Made by a program: the position numbers and the translations under genes. Shown piece by piece: positions 33,795 to 41,422 of a DNA stretch of 64,000 bases; positions within the stretch are counted from its first letter, which is position 1; the number at the start of each line of letters is the position of its first letter. Below the pieces are notes generated by a model. The model was not told the origin of the DNA and made no database searches. It was given only the letters and a program-made list of their open reading frames with translations. This DNA comes from Hyphomicrobiales bacterium (GTDB taxonomy: Bacteria; Pseudomonadota; Alphaproteobacteria; Rhizobiales; Rhizobiaceae): the NCBI GenBank assembly GCA_900473745.1, contig UCMW01000008.1:1-64000 (forward strand), written 5' to 3'.

Positions 33795-34628
33795 ATGAAC
33801 ATCCTTTCCCAGAACACGGCCTTTGGCGGTATGCAGGGCGTCTTTTCCCACGCCTCAAAAGTGACCGGCACCGAGATGACCTTCGCCGTCTTCGTGCCGC
33901 CCCAGGCGATCGCCGAGAAGCGGCCGGTACTGTGGTATCTCTCGGGCCTGACCTGCAGCCACGCGAACGTCATGGAAAAGGGCGAATACCGCCGCATGGC
34001 CGCCGAACTCGGCCTGATCGTCGTCTGCCCGGACACAAGCCCGCGCGGCAATGACGTGCCGGACGAACTGACAAACTGGAAGATGGGCAAGGGTGCGGGC
34101 ATGTATCTCAATGCCACTGAAACGCCCTGGGCTGAACATTACCAGATGTATTCCTACATGACCGAGGAACTCCCGGCCCTGATCGCCGAACAATTCCGCG
34201 CCGACATGTCTCGCCAGGGCATATTCGGCCATTCCATGGGTGGCCATGGCGCGATGACGATTGCGCTGAAGAACCCCGACCGCTTCAAGAGTTGCTCGGC
34301 CTTCGCCCCGATCGTTAATCCGCTGACCGCCGACTGGACCCAGGACGCCTTCGAAAAGTATCTTGGACCCGACCGCGCGAAGTGGCGGGAATACGACGCC
34401 TGCGCGCTGGTCGAAGACGGCGCGCGTTTCCCGGAATTCCTGATCGATCAGGGCAAGGCGGACAGCTTTCTGGAGACAGGCCTTGCTCCCTGGAAGTTCG
34501 AGGAGGCGGTGAAAGGCACGGATATCGGCCTGACGCTGCGCATGCATGAGCGCTACGACCATTCCTACTACTTCATCTCGACCTTCATGGACGATCATCT
34601 GAGGTGGCATGCGGCGCGGCTGGGGTGA
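33795..34628 (+). CDS. fghA: S-formylglutathione hydrolase
   Basis: This 277-residue esterase hydrolyses S-formylglutathione to formate and glutathione, the step after the frmA-type dehydrogenase. The nucleophile serine is in GHSMGGHGA (about residue 146), and the acid and histidine are in the C-terminal LIDQGKADSFL and HERYDHSYYF segments. PVLWYLSGLTCSHANVMEKGEYRRMA is the family signature. Length is standard. The ATG at 33795 follows AAGGAACCAGTCC. Confidence 0.95.
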   Translation: MNILSQNTAFGGMQGVFSHASKVTGTEMTFAVFVPPQAIAEKRPVLWYLSGLTCSHANVMEKGEYRRMAAELGLIVVCPDTSPRGNDVPDELTNWKMGKGAGMYLNATETPWAEHYQMYSYMTEELPALIAEQFRADMSRQGIFGHSMGGHGAMTIALKNPDRFKSCSAFAPIVNPLTADWTQDAFEKYLGPDRAKWREYDACALVEDGARFPEFLIDQGKADSFLETGLAPWKFEEAVKGTDIGLTLRMHERYDHSYYFISTFMDDHLRWHAARLG

Positions 34629-34677
34629 GGTATTCACATCCGCTGATGTGAACGCCAATAACTGAGGGGGCGCTTGG

Positions 34678-34941
34678 ATGAATGCAAACCGACTGCTGCT
34701 TCTTGGCAGCATCCTCGCTGGCATTTCCCTGGCGCTGCCCATGGTTGGCATCAGATCCATTTGGACCAGTTCGCTGCTGGTCACCCTCACTCTTGTGACC
34801 TGTTTTCTCGGCTTTCGCACCGGGCAATACCGGCCATTTTGGCTTGTCTGGGGCATCGCGACACAGTTTTTATTCGTGGCGCTTGGCCTCAGCAATCCAT
34901 TGTCCTTATTGCCTGCTGGCCTATTGATACTGGGGCGATAG
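34678..34941 (+). CDS. Small membrane protein, unknown
   Basis: This 87-residue protein has three hydrophobic segments (about residues 5-23, 30-46 and 54-84 in part) and short loops. The ATG at 34678 has TGAGGGGGCG upstream. It follows fghA by 50 bases and may be co-transcribed. I do not recognise the family. Confidence 0.7.
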   Translation: MNANRLLLLGSILAGISLALPMVGIRSIWTSSLLVTLTLVTCFLGFRTGQYRPFWLVWGIATQFLFVALGLSNPLSLLPAGLLILGR

Positions 34942-34969
34942 CCGTGTGAGGTGCCTACGATTTCCAGCT

Positions 34970-35052
34970 CGGGCCTGTCCCGAGCATCCGCTACCGTTGA
35001 ATTGACTGCGACGTCAGCAGATCCTCGGGACACGCCCGCGGATGACGACGGT
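34970..35052. repeat. Intergenic palindromic repeat (family C)
   Basis: This unit has a left arm (GCCTGTCCCGAGCATCCGC), a non-palindromic middle (ACCGTTGAATTGACTGCGAC) and a right arm with CCTCGGGACA. The middle is the same as in the unit at 36250-36357, which shows that this is one dispersed element. Confidence 0.75.
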
Positions 35053-35078
35053 TAGGCTTTTTCGCAGACAGGCTGACA

Positions 35079-36140
35079 TTACCCATGCCCATGCCGGTGA
35101 TGGAGGTCCGGATAATGCGGGTGTTTGTGGCGGAGCGGCGCGTGGCGGTGCCAGTGTGCATGCGGCTCGGTGACGTGGCCGTCATGGTCGTGGCTGTGGT
35201 GATCGTCGTGGCTGTGGAGATGATCGTGCTCGATGGGATCATGCACATGATCATGCTCGTGGCGTTCCGACAGATGCAGCCACAGGCCGAAGCCCATCAG
35301 CAGTGCTGCGACGACGAGCGACAGTGTCACCGGATCACCGAAACCGATGACGGCGATCAGGGCGCCGATGAAAGGCGCTAGCGAGAAATAGGCGCCGGTG
35401 CGCGCCGTGCCGAGATGGCGCAGGCCCAGCATGAACATGACAAGGCTGACGCCGATGCCGAGGAAGCCGACGATGGCTCCAATGCCGACGACAAAAATCG
35501 GCGGCAGCGACGCACCGAGGAAAAGCGCCAGCACCACGTTGGTACCACCCGCGGCCAGCCCTTTGATCATCGCGATCTGCACCGGATCGGCAGAGGAGAG
35601 CTTCCGGGTGAGATTGTTGTCGATGCCCCAGCAGAGGCAGGCCGCCGCAATCCACAAACCGCCGGGATCAAGCTCAAAGCCGCCACCATCGAATGACAGG
35701 ACGACCGCGCCGACCAGAATGGCGAGAGCGCCGATCACCAAGCGGCGATCGACATTTTCGCGAAACACCAGCCAGGCGATCAGCATGGTGGCAAGCGCCT
35801 CTAGATTAATGAGCAGGGAGGCTGAGGAGGCTGTCGTCAGCGACAGGCCAAGCATCAGGAAGGGCGGCGCCATCACGCCACCGAAGGCCACGACCGCAGC
35901 AAGCCAGGGAAGGTCGGACCGCGACAGCGGCGTCTCGACCCGCTCAAGCCCGATCAGCGGCCGCCCCCAATGGACGAGCGCCAGGCCGATCCCCGCACCG
36001 AGATAAAGGATGCCCGCCAGAAGCCAGGGATCGACGCTGCCGAGCAGCCATTTGGACAAAGGTGCGGAGGCACCGAACAGCACCGCGGAGCCAAGGGCGA
36101 GCGGGACGCCGGGAAAGAGATGGGCGTGATGGTGATCCAT
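35079..36140 (-). CDS. EamA/DMT transporter with histidine-rich tail
   Basis: This 353-residue protein has ten membrane segments in two EamA repeats (residues 12-285), followed by a tail of about 65 residues that contains roughly two dozen histidines, mixed with Asp and Glu (HDHVHDP, HSHDDHHSHDHDGH and more). The N-terminus also opens with MDHHHAH. Such tails bind Zn, Ni or Co in metal transporters, so this protein may be a metal permease or be gated by metal; the substrate is inference. Length without the tail is normal for DMT carriers. It lies alone between two family C repeats. Confidence 0.85.
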   Translation of the reverse strand: MDHHHAHLFPGVPLALGSAVLFGASAPLSKWLLGSVDPWLLAGILYLGAGIGLALVHWGRPLIGLERVETPLSRSDLPWLAAVVAFGGVMAPPFLMLGLSLTTASSASLLINLEALATMLIAWLVFRENVDRRLVIGALAILVGAVVLSFDGGGFELDPGGLWIAAACLCWGIDNNLTRKLSSADPVQIAMIKGLAAGGTNVVLALFLGASLPPIFVVGIGAIVGFLGIGVSLVMFMLGLRHLGTARTGAYFSLAPFIGALIAVIGFGDPVTLSLVVAALLMGFGLWLHLSERHEHDHVHDPIEHDHLHSHDDHHSHDHDGHVTEPHAHWHRHAPLRHKHPHYPDLHHRHGHG

Positions 36141-36249
36141 GGCGGGAGCTTACAGGCAATGTGGATGGCGTACAGCCGGTTTCCACGTAAAGCCGTTTCA
36201 CCTGAAATGTCTGATCGAATGCGTATGGTCCGGCTGTTGCCTGCAAGGA

Positions 36250-36357
36250 CCGTCATGCTCATCCTCGGGTTAAACCCGAGGATGTCCCGAGCATCCGCGA
36301 CCGTTGAATTGACTGCGACGTGAGTAGATCCTCGGCACAAGGCCGAGGATGACGAAG
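36250..36357. repeat. Intergenic palindromic repeat (family C, longest copy)
   Basis: Two hairpins (CATCCTCGGGTTAAACCCGAGGATG-like, and ATCCTCGGC/GCCGAGGAT) flank the same non-palindromic core as at 34970-35052. It separates the EamA gene from the end of the glycoside operon. Confidence 0.75.
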
Positions 36358-36376
36358 GGCATATGAGCGTGCGCCC

Positions 36377-37984
36377 TTACCCCCGCCGATAGACGAACCG
36401 CTCGAAATCCGCTGGTTTGCCGCGTCCCGTGATGTCGAAGCAGAACATGCCGGCAAAGGCGCCGGTGAAGGAGCCGTGTTCGCCGAAGCCGCCTTCGTCG
36501 GAGACGACACCGGCGTCGAGCACGGGCCCGATGGCCTGCCACGCGCCTTCGCCTGCGACCCGCCAGAAGAATTGCAGGTCGTTGTCGGTGATCTCCATGG
36601 CGAGATCAATGGCACCCTCGGGGATCGATTGGCCCATGCCGACATGAAACTCCAGATTTCCCGAGGGATAGTTGCCGGGGCAGGAGAGGATGATCAGTGA
36701 GCGGCCGAGTTTTTCATCCGAGGAGATGCCGAGCGCGTGAAACTTGTAGCGGTTGTAGTAATGCGTCAGGCCCGCGACCTGCTGATAGGTTTCGGGCGAG
36801 AATTCCAACCGGGTCTCGGCACGGAAGCGGTGATGTTCCTGGCGACGGGCGACCAGCGATTGTTCGAACCACGAGCCGATGCTTTCGCGACCGAAGAGGC
36901 GCAAGCGCCCTGCCCGCTCGGTCAGGCTGAACAGGCGTTCGGGATGCGGCGTGCGCAGCCACTGGAATTCCTCCGGTAAGTGCGGGCTGTCGAAGGTTCT
37001 GACGATTTCAACGGGTTCATTGCGTTTGACGGCGCCACCGGGAGCCGGCACCTCGACGGCGGGCACGACGCCGCCCTGTTCGAGATAGAGCCAGCCATCG
37101 TCCTTCCAGACGCATTTCTGCAGACCCGTTTCGCGACCCAGCGTGCAACGACGCTTGGGTGGCATGGGACGCCCGCAGAGATGGGTGTGGTAGAACTGAC
37201 CATCCGGCGTCTCGACATATTGGCCATGACCGGCACGCTGCAGGACCGCTTCTGGCGCGTCCTTCGAGGTGATGAGATGCGTGTTCGGGTGCATCTCATA
37301 GGGACCGTCGATCGACCGCGAGCGGGCCATGGTGACGACATGGTCGTAGCCGGTACCGCCCTCGGCGGTGGTCATGTAGTACCAGCCATTGCGCTTGAAG
37401 ACATGCGGCCCCTCGACCAGCCCCTGACTGCTGCCTTCAAAAATGTTCCTGATCGGGCCGGTCAGTCTTTGCGTCTTCGGATCCCATTCCTGCAGCAGGA
37501 TGCCGTCGAACTTGGCATGGCCGATGGTATTGCGCGCCTCAGGGCGGTGGTTCCACTGCATGTTGAGGAACCACTTGCGGCCGTCGTCGTCGTGGAAGAG
37601 CGAGGGATCGAAGCCGGAGGAATTGACGTAGATGGGGTCCGACCACGGGCCCTCGATCGCAGGCGCCGTGACGATGTAGTTGTGCGCGTCCTTGAACGAG
37701 CCCTCGAAGCGCTTCACGTCGGTATAGACGAGCCAGAACTGACCGTCGGCATAAGTCAGGCAAGGCGCCCAGACGCCGCAGCTGTCCGGATTGCCGCGCA
37801 TGTCGAGTTGGCTCGCGCGGTTGAGTGGGCGGCAGACGAGCTCCCAATTGGCGAGATCGCGCGAATGGTGGATCTGCACGCCCGGATACCATTCGAAGGT
37901 GGAGGTGGCGATGTAATAATCCTCGCCCACGCGGCAGATCGAGGGATCCGGATTGAAGCCGGGCAGGATGGGGTTGATGATCAT
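36377..37984 (-). CDS. Glycoside hydrolase family 43 (beta-xylosidase type)
   Basis: This 535-residue cytosolic glycosidase has no signal peptide. The five-bladed propeller (about residues 1-300) shows the general base Asp in GFNPDPSICR, the second acid in SSGFDPSLF and the catalytic Glu in GLVEGPHVF; the remainder (330-535) is the beta-sandwich common in XynB-type enzymes. It would cleave xylose or arabinose units from short imported oligosaccharides. It is the last gene of the operon led by the binding protein at 48282, although a 200-base gap with repeats separates it from the aldo/keto reductase gene. Confidence 0.92.
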   Translation of the reverse strand: MIINPILPGFNPDPSICRVGEDYYIATSTFEWYPGVQIHHSRDLANWELVCRPLNRASQLDMRGNPDSCGVWAPCLTYADGQFWLVYTDVKRFEGSFKDAHNYIVTAPAIEGPWSDPIYVNSSGFDPSLFHDDDGRKWFLNMQWNHRPEARNTIGHAKFDGILLQEWDPKTQRLTGPIRNIFEGSSQGLVEGPHVFKRNGWYYMTTAEGGTGYDHVVTMARSRSIDGPYEMHPNTHLITSKDAPEAVLQRAGHGQYVETPDGQFYHTHLCGRPMPPKRRCTLGRETGLQKCVWKDDGWLYLEQGGVVPAVEVPAPGGAVKRNEPVEIVRTFDSPHLPEEFQWLRTPHPERLFSLTERAGRLRLFGRESIGSWFEQSLVARRQEHHRFRAETRLEFSPETYQQVAGLTHYYNRYKFHALGISSDEKLGRSLIILSCPGNYPSGNLEFHVGMGQSIPEGAIDLAMEITDNDLQFFWRVAGEGAWQAIGPVLDAGVVSDEGGFGEHGSFTGAFAGMFCFDITGRGKPADFERFVYRRG

Positions 37985-37989
37985 GGCGT

Positions 37990-38180
37990 GTGCACTCCTC
38001 CACAGTTACCTCTCCCCCTGCGGGAGAGGAAGAAAAATCAGGGACTTAGCCGAAGGCTCAAGCCCTAGATTTTTCAGGAGAGGGGCTGCCCGACTAACAA
38101 GCCCCTCTCTTGGGATTTCTAGCACTTAGCTCACGCTAAGCTGCTGAAATCCCGTTCTCCCCCGCAAAGGGGAGATGGGT
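37990..38180. repeat. Palindromic repeat cluster between GH43 and aldo/keto reductase genes
   Basis: At least three hairpins are visible: CTCTCCCCCTGCGGGAGAG-like at 38009-38029, an AAAATC...GATTTT unit at about 38035-38076, and a long near-perfect stem at about 38112-38153 (GGGATTTC...GAAATCCC with inner CTTAGC/GCTAAG). No gene is present. In an operon such elements may tune mRNA decay between genes. Confidence 0.65.
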
Positions 38181-38182
38181 TT

Positions 38183-39235
38183 CTACTTCTTCTTCCGCGG
38201 CGGGCCCTTGCGTTCGGCAGAGGCCGCCCAAAGGTTTATATCGGCGTCCTTGGCGAAGACGTCGATTTCGGCGAGTTCTTGCTGCGTGAACTCCGGCGTC
38301 TCGATCGCCTTGACGCAATCCTCGACCTGGCTCGGCTTGGATGCGCCGATCAGCGCCGTGGTGATGTGGCCGCCGCGCAGCACCCAGGAGAGCGCCATCT
38401 GTGCCAGTGTCTGGCCACGCTTTTCGGCGATGCGGTTGAGACCCCGGATATTCTCGATGTTGCGGTCGTTGAGGAAGCCCGGATCGAGCGACTTGTCCTG
38501 GGTGGCGCGCGTGCCTTCCGGAATGCCGTTCAGATACTTGGACGTCAGCATGCCCTGAGCGAGCGGCGAGAAGACAATCGAGCCGACGCCGAGGTCTTCC
38601 AGCGTGTCGATCAGCCCGTCTTCCTCGATCCAGCGATTGATCATCGAATAGCTGGGCTGGTGGATGAGAAGCGGCGTGCCGAGGCTCTTCAGGATTGCGT
38701 TCGCTTCGCGGGTACGCTTCGAATTATACGAGGAAATGCCGACATATTGCGCCCTGCCCGACCGGACGATGTGGTCGAGCGCACCACAGGTTTCCTCGAG
38801 CGGCGTATCGGGATCGAAGCGGTGCGAGTAGAAGATGTCGACATAGTCGAGACCCATGCGCTTCAGGCTCTGGTCGCAGGATGCGATGAGATATTTGCGG
38901 CTGCCCCATTCGCCATAGGGACCGGGCCACATGTTGTAGCCGGCCTTGGACGAGATGATGAGTTCGTCGCGGAGCCCATGAAAATCGGTCTTGAGGATCT
39001 CGCCGAAGGCTTCTTCGGCGGAGCCGGCCGGCGGGCCGTAATTGTTGGCGAGGTCGAAATGGGTGATGCCGAGGTCAAAAGCCTTGCGGCAGATTGCCTG
39101 CTTGGTGGCATGCGGCGTGTCATTGCCGAAATTGTGCCAGAGGCCGAGCGAGATCGCCGGCAGCTTCAGCCCGCTCTTGCCGCAGCGATTATAGGTCATC
39201 CGCTCATAGCGGTTTTCGGCGGGGGTATAGGTCAT
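38183..39235 (-). CDS. Aldo/keto reductase (YghZ / L-glyceraldehyde 3-phosphate reductase type)
   Basis: This 350-residue NADPH-dependent oxidoreductase is a TIM barrel with the catalytic tetrad Asp/Tyr (THFDLANNYG), Lys (IISSKAGYNMWPGPYGEWGS) and His (VDIFYSHRFDP). The WPGPYGEWGSRKYL block is typical of the YghZ/MgrA branch, which reduces L-glyceraldehyde 3-phosphate and related aldehydes. In this operon it may instead act on the sugar released by the glycosidases. The start at 39235 has GGGAG upstream. Confidence 0.9.
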   Translation of the reverse strand: MTYTPAENRYERMTYNRCGKSGLKLPAISLGLWHNFGNDTPHATKQAICRKAFDLGITHFDLANNYGPPAGSAEEAFGEILKTDFHGLRDELIISSKAGYNMWPGPYGEWGSRKYLIASCDQSLKRMGLDYVDIFYSHRFDPDTPLEETCGALDHIVRSGRAQYVGISSYNSKRTREANAILKSLGTPLLIHQPSYSMINRWIEEDGLIDTLEDLGVGSIVFSPLAQGMLTSKYLNGIPEGTRATQDKSLDPGFLNDRNIENIRGLNRIAEKRGQTLAQMALSWVLRGGHITTALIGASKPSQVEDCVKAIETPEFTQQELAEIDVFAKDADINLWAASAERKGPPRKKK

Positions 39236-39244
39236 GGATGGTGT

Positions 39245-39437
39245 TCTCCCGAATGCATGTGGTCGGCGGATACAAAGACCCCCTCTGGCCTGCCGGCCAT
39301 CTCCCCCACAAGGGGGGAGACTGATCGGGTACGCCTCCGGTGCTCCGCCAGCCGCAACTTAGCGAAGACGAAGCAAAAGCCCAGAGGCAGACGCGGAAAA
39401 GCCCCTCCCCCTTGTGGGGAGGGGTTGGGGAGGGGTT
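39245..39437. repeat. Palindromic repeats between operon genes
   Basis: Hairpin units at about 39279-39332 (CCGGCCATCTCCCCCACAAG type) and 39401-39437 (CCCCTCCCCCTTGTGGGGAG) are the same families as those at 961-1084. No gene is seen. Confidence 0.65.
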
Positions 39438-40571
39438 CTAGCGAAGCAGAGCCTGCGCTTCGTCGATACCCAGAGCAGCCGGTTGGGTGCAGGTTGTCGA
39501 CAGGGTTACGAATTCACCCGTCTCACCCGACTTCAGGATCGACACCATGACATCGACACCGTGCAGGGTGCGGTCGAGCGAGCAGCGGGCATCGCGGCCT
39601 TCGAGGATCGCGACCGCCATGTCAGCGAGCCCCGCCGTGCGGTAGTTGGCGCGCGGCCCTTGCGGGCTTTCCTGGTTGTTGCGACCGAAGGGATGATCCC
39701 AGGCTTCGAGCGGCTGGATATCCTTGTTGCGGCCGGACGCCTCCACGACACCGCCGAAGAAGTTCGGATCAGGCACATAGAGCGAGCCATCGGTGCCGTA
39801 GAGCTCTGTGTTGGCGTGGCGATGGCTCCAGACATCCCAGCTGGCGGAGAGCGTGATGGTCGCGCCGTTCTGGAATTCGAGGAGCGCATGAATATTGGTC
39901 GGCGTCTTGACCGGGATCGTCTCACCATTGCGCGGCTGGCTGGTGATCGTGCGGGTCTCGTTCGCCATCGAGGTGAGTGCCGCAACGCGCTTCACCGGGC
40001 CGATCAGGTTGATAAGATTGGCGATGTAGTAGGGGCCGAGATCCAAAATCGGGCCGCCCCCCGGCAGGAAGAAGAAGTCCGGGTTCGGATGCCACATTTC
40101 CATGCCGGGGCTCATGACATGGCAGGTGCCCGAGGTAACGCGACCGATGCCGCCCTTGTCGATATAGGCACGCGCCAGCTGATGGGCACCGCCGAGGAAG
40201 GTGTCGGGCGCGCAGCCGACGGACAGGCTCTTGGCCTTGGCGATGGCGCGCAGGTCCTCGCCCTGTTCGAGCGACAGAACCAGCGGCTTTTCCGAATAGA
40301 CGTGTTTGCCGGCTTCGAGGATGCGCTTCGACACCGGATAATGCGCATCCGGGATCGTCAGGTTGACGACGATGTCCACCTCGTCATTGGCGAGCAACTC
40401 CTCGATGGTCTGCGCCTTCACGCCATATTCCTCGGCGCGCAGCTGGGCCGCATTCATGTTGATGTCTGCGCAGGCGACGACCTTCAAGCCGCGAAACAGC
40501 GGCGCCAGCGTAAAGTATGTGGTGGAGATATTGCCGCATCCGATGATGCCGACGCCGAGTTCGCGTGCCAT
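39438..40571 (-). CDS. Gfo/Idh/MocA family sugar oxidoreductase
   Basis: This 377-residue NAD(P)-dependent dehydrogenase has an N-terminal Rossmann fold with GVGIIGCGNIS (residues 6-16) and the family motif SEKPLVLSLEQGE (about 93-105) with its catalytic Lys. The C-terminal half is the alpha/beta substrate domain (GGGPILDLGPYYIANLINL). These enzymes oxidise hexoses, inositols or their derivatives. It is preceded by the isomerase/epimerase gene at a 27-base gap, so the two likely form a short catabolic step, with a 3-keto-sugar a reasonable guess. Confidence 0.9.
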   Translation of the reverse strand: MARELGVGIIGCGNISTTYFTLAPLFRGLKVVACADINMNAAQLRAEEYGVKAQTIEELLANDEVDIVVNLTIPDAHYPVSKRILEAGKHVYSEKPLVLSLEQGEDLRAIAKAKSLSVGCAPDTFLGGAHQLARAYIDKGGIGRVTSGTCHVMSPGMEMWHPNPDFFFLPGGGPILDLGPYYIANLINLIGPVKRVAALTSMANETRTITSQPRNGETIPVKTPTNIHALLEFQNGATITLSASWDVWSHRHANTELYGTDGSLYVPDPNFFGGVVEASGRNKDIQPLEAWDHPFGRNNQESPQGPRANYRTAGLADMAVAILEGRDARCSLDRTLHGVDVMVSILKSGETGEFVTLSTTCTQPAALGIDEAQALLR

Positions 40572-40598
40572 GGGGATATCCTGCTTGCTGCGATGGGA

Positions 40599-41360
40599 TT
40601 AGTAGGTGTTGAAGGCGGCGATCGAGCGGGTGATCAGCCGGTCGATATCCTTGGGATTGTCGTGTTCGACCACGAAATGCTTGACGCGGGTGGATTTGAG
40701 CGCCGCAATCAGGCCCTTCCAGTCGACCGTACCATGGCCGACATCGGCCCAGCCGTCCTCGTCGGTGTTTTCGCCCGCCGGCGCGATATCCTTCACATGG
40801 ACGGCGCTGATGCGCTTCCCATAGCTTTCGATCCAAGCGAAGGGATCGGCCTTGCCGCGGATGACCCACGCGATGTCGGCTTCCCAGTCGAGCTCGGGAC
40901 CGCCGGCAAAGATCTGCTCCTGCGGGGTCGACCCATCCGGCAAGGTTGCGAATTCGAAGTCGTGATTGTGCCAACCGAAGACCAGGCCCGCATCGCGCAG
41001 CGGCTTGCCCGCTGCCTGTAGGCGCTGGCCGAAAGCGAACCAGCCGCTCGCATCCGCAGGGCGCTGGTCAGGCATCAGGTAGGGGCAGTAGACGGCTTCA
41101 ATGCCGAGCGTCTTGGCGATCTTGATGACACGATCAGGGTCGTTTTCAATCATGTCGAGGCCGAAATGGGCGGTCGGCATGGTGAGGCTATTGTCATCAA
41201 GTTCCTTGCGGAAGGCGTCGAGTTCGCCATCGGCGAGCGAGGCGTAGAGGGCACCGTAGCCTTCGACCTCACTGTAACCAGCGGCCTGGAGTTTGGGATA
41301 GATGCCGCTGAAGGGCTGGAAATTGCGGGCGCTGTAAAGCTGGAAGCCGAGTTTGGTCAT
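40599..41360 (-). CDS. Sugar phosphate isomerase/epimerase (xylose isomerase-like TIM barrel)
   Basis: This 253-residue AP-endonuclease-2/xylose-isomerase-like barrel has the expected metal-binding residues in GWHNHDFEF, DIAWVIRGKADP, SAVHVKDIAP and VVEHDNPKD. Members act on inositol, 3-keto-sugars or ketohexoses. The partner is the Gfo/Idh enzyme downstream. It lacks the ATP-grasp or kinase features that would specify a substrate. Confidence 0.9.
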   Translation of the reverse strand: MTKLGFQLYSARNFQPFSGIYPKLQAAGYSEVEGYGALYASLADGELDAFRKELDDNSLTMPTAHFGLDMIENDPDRVIKIAKTLGIEAVYCPYLMPDQRPADASGWFAFGQRLQAAGKPLRDAGLVFGWHNHDFEFATLPDGSTPQEQIFAGGPELDWEADIAWVIRGKADPFAWIESYGKRISAVHVKDIAPAGENTDEDGWADVGHGTVDWKGLIAALKSTRVKHFVVEHDNPKDIDRLITRSIAAFNTY

Positions 41361-41422
41361 GGGGTAGTCTCCTCCTCGTTTGGTCCTGGATCGGGCGCCC
41401 AGGGCCTTAGATATGATGGCTG

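Noticed and set aside
39414..41021. 535-codon plus-strand frame, and similar ones at 43124-44632, 45865-46938 and 47029-48498
   Set aside because: All lie antisense to strong members of the glycoside operon and arise from high GC.
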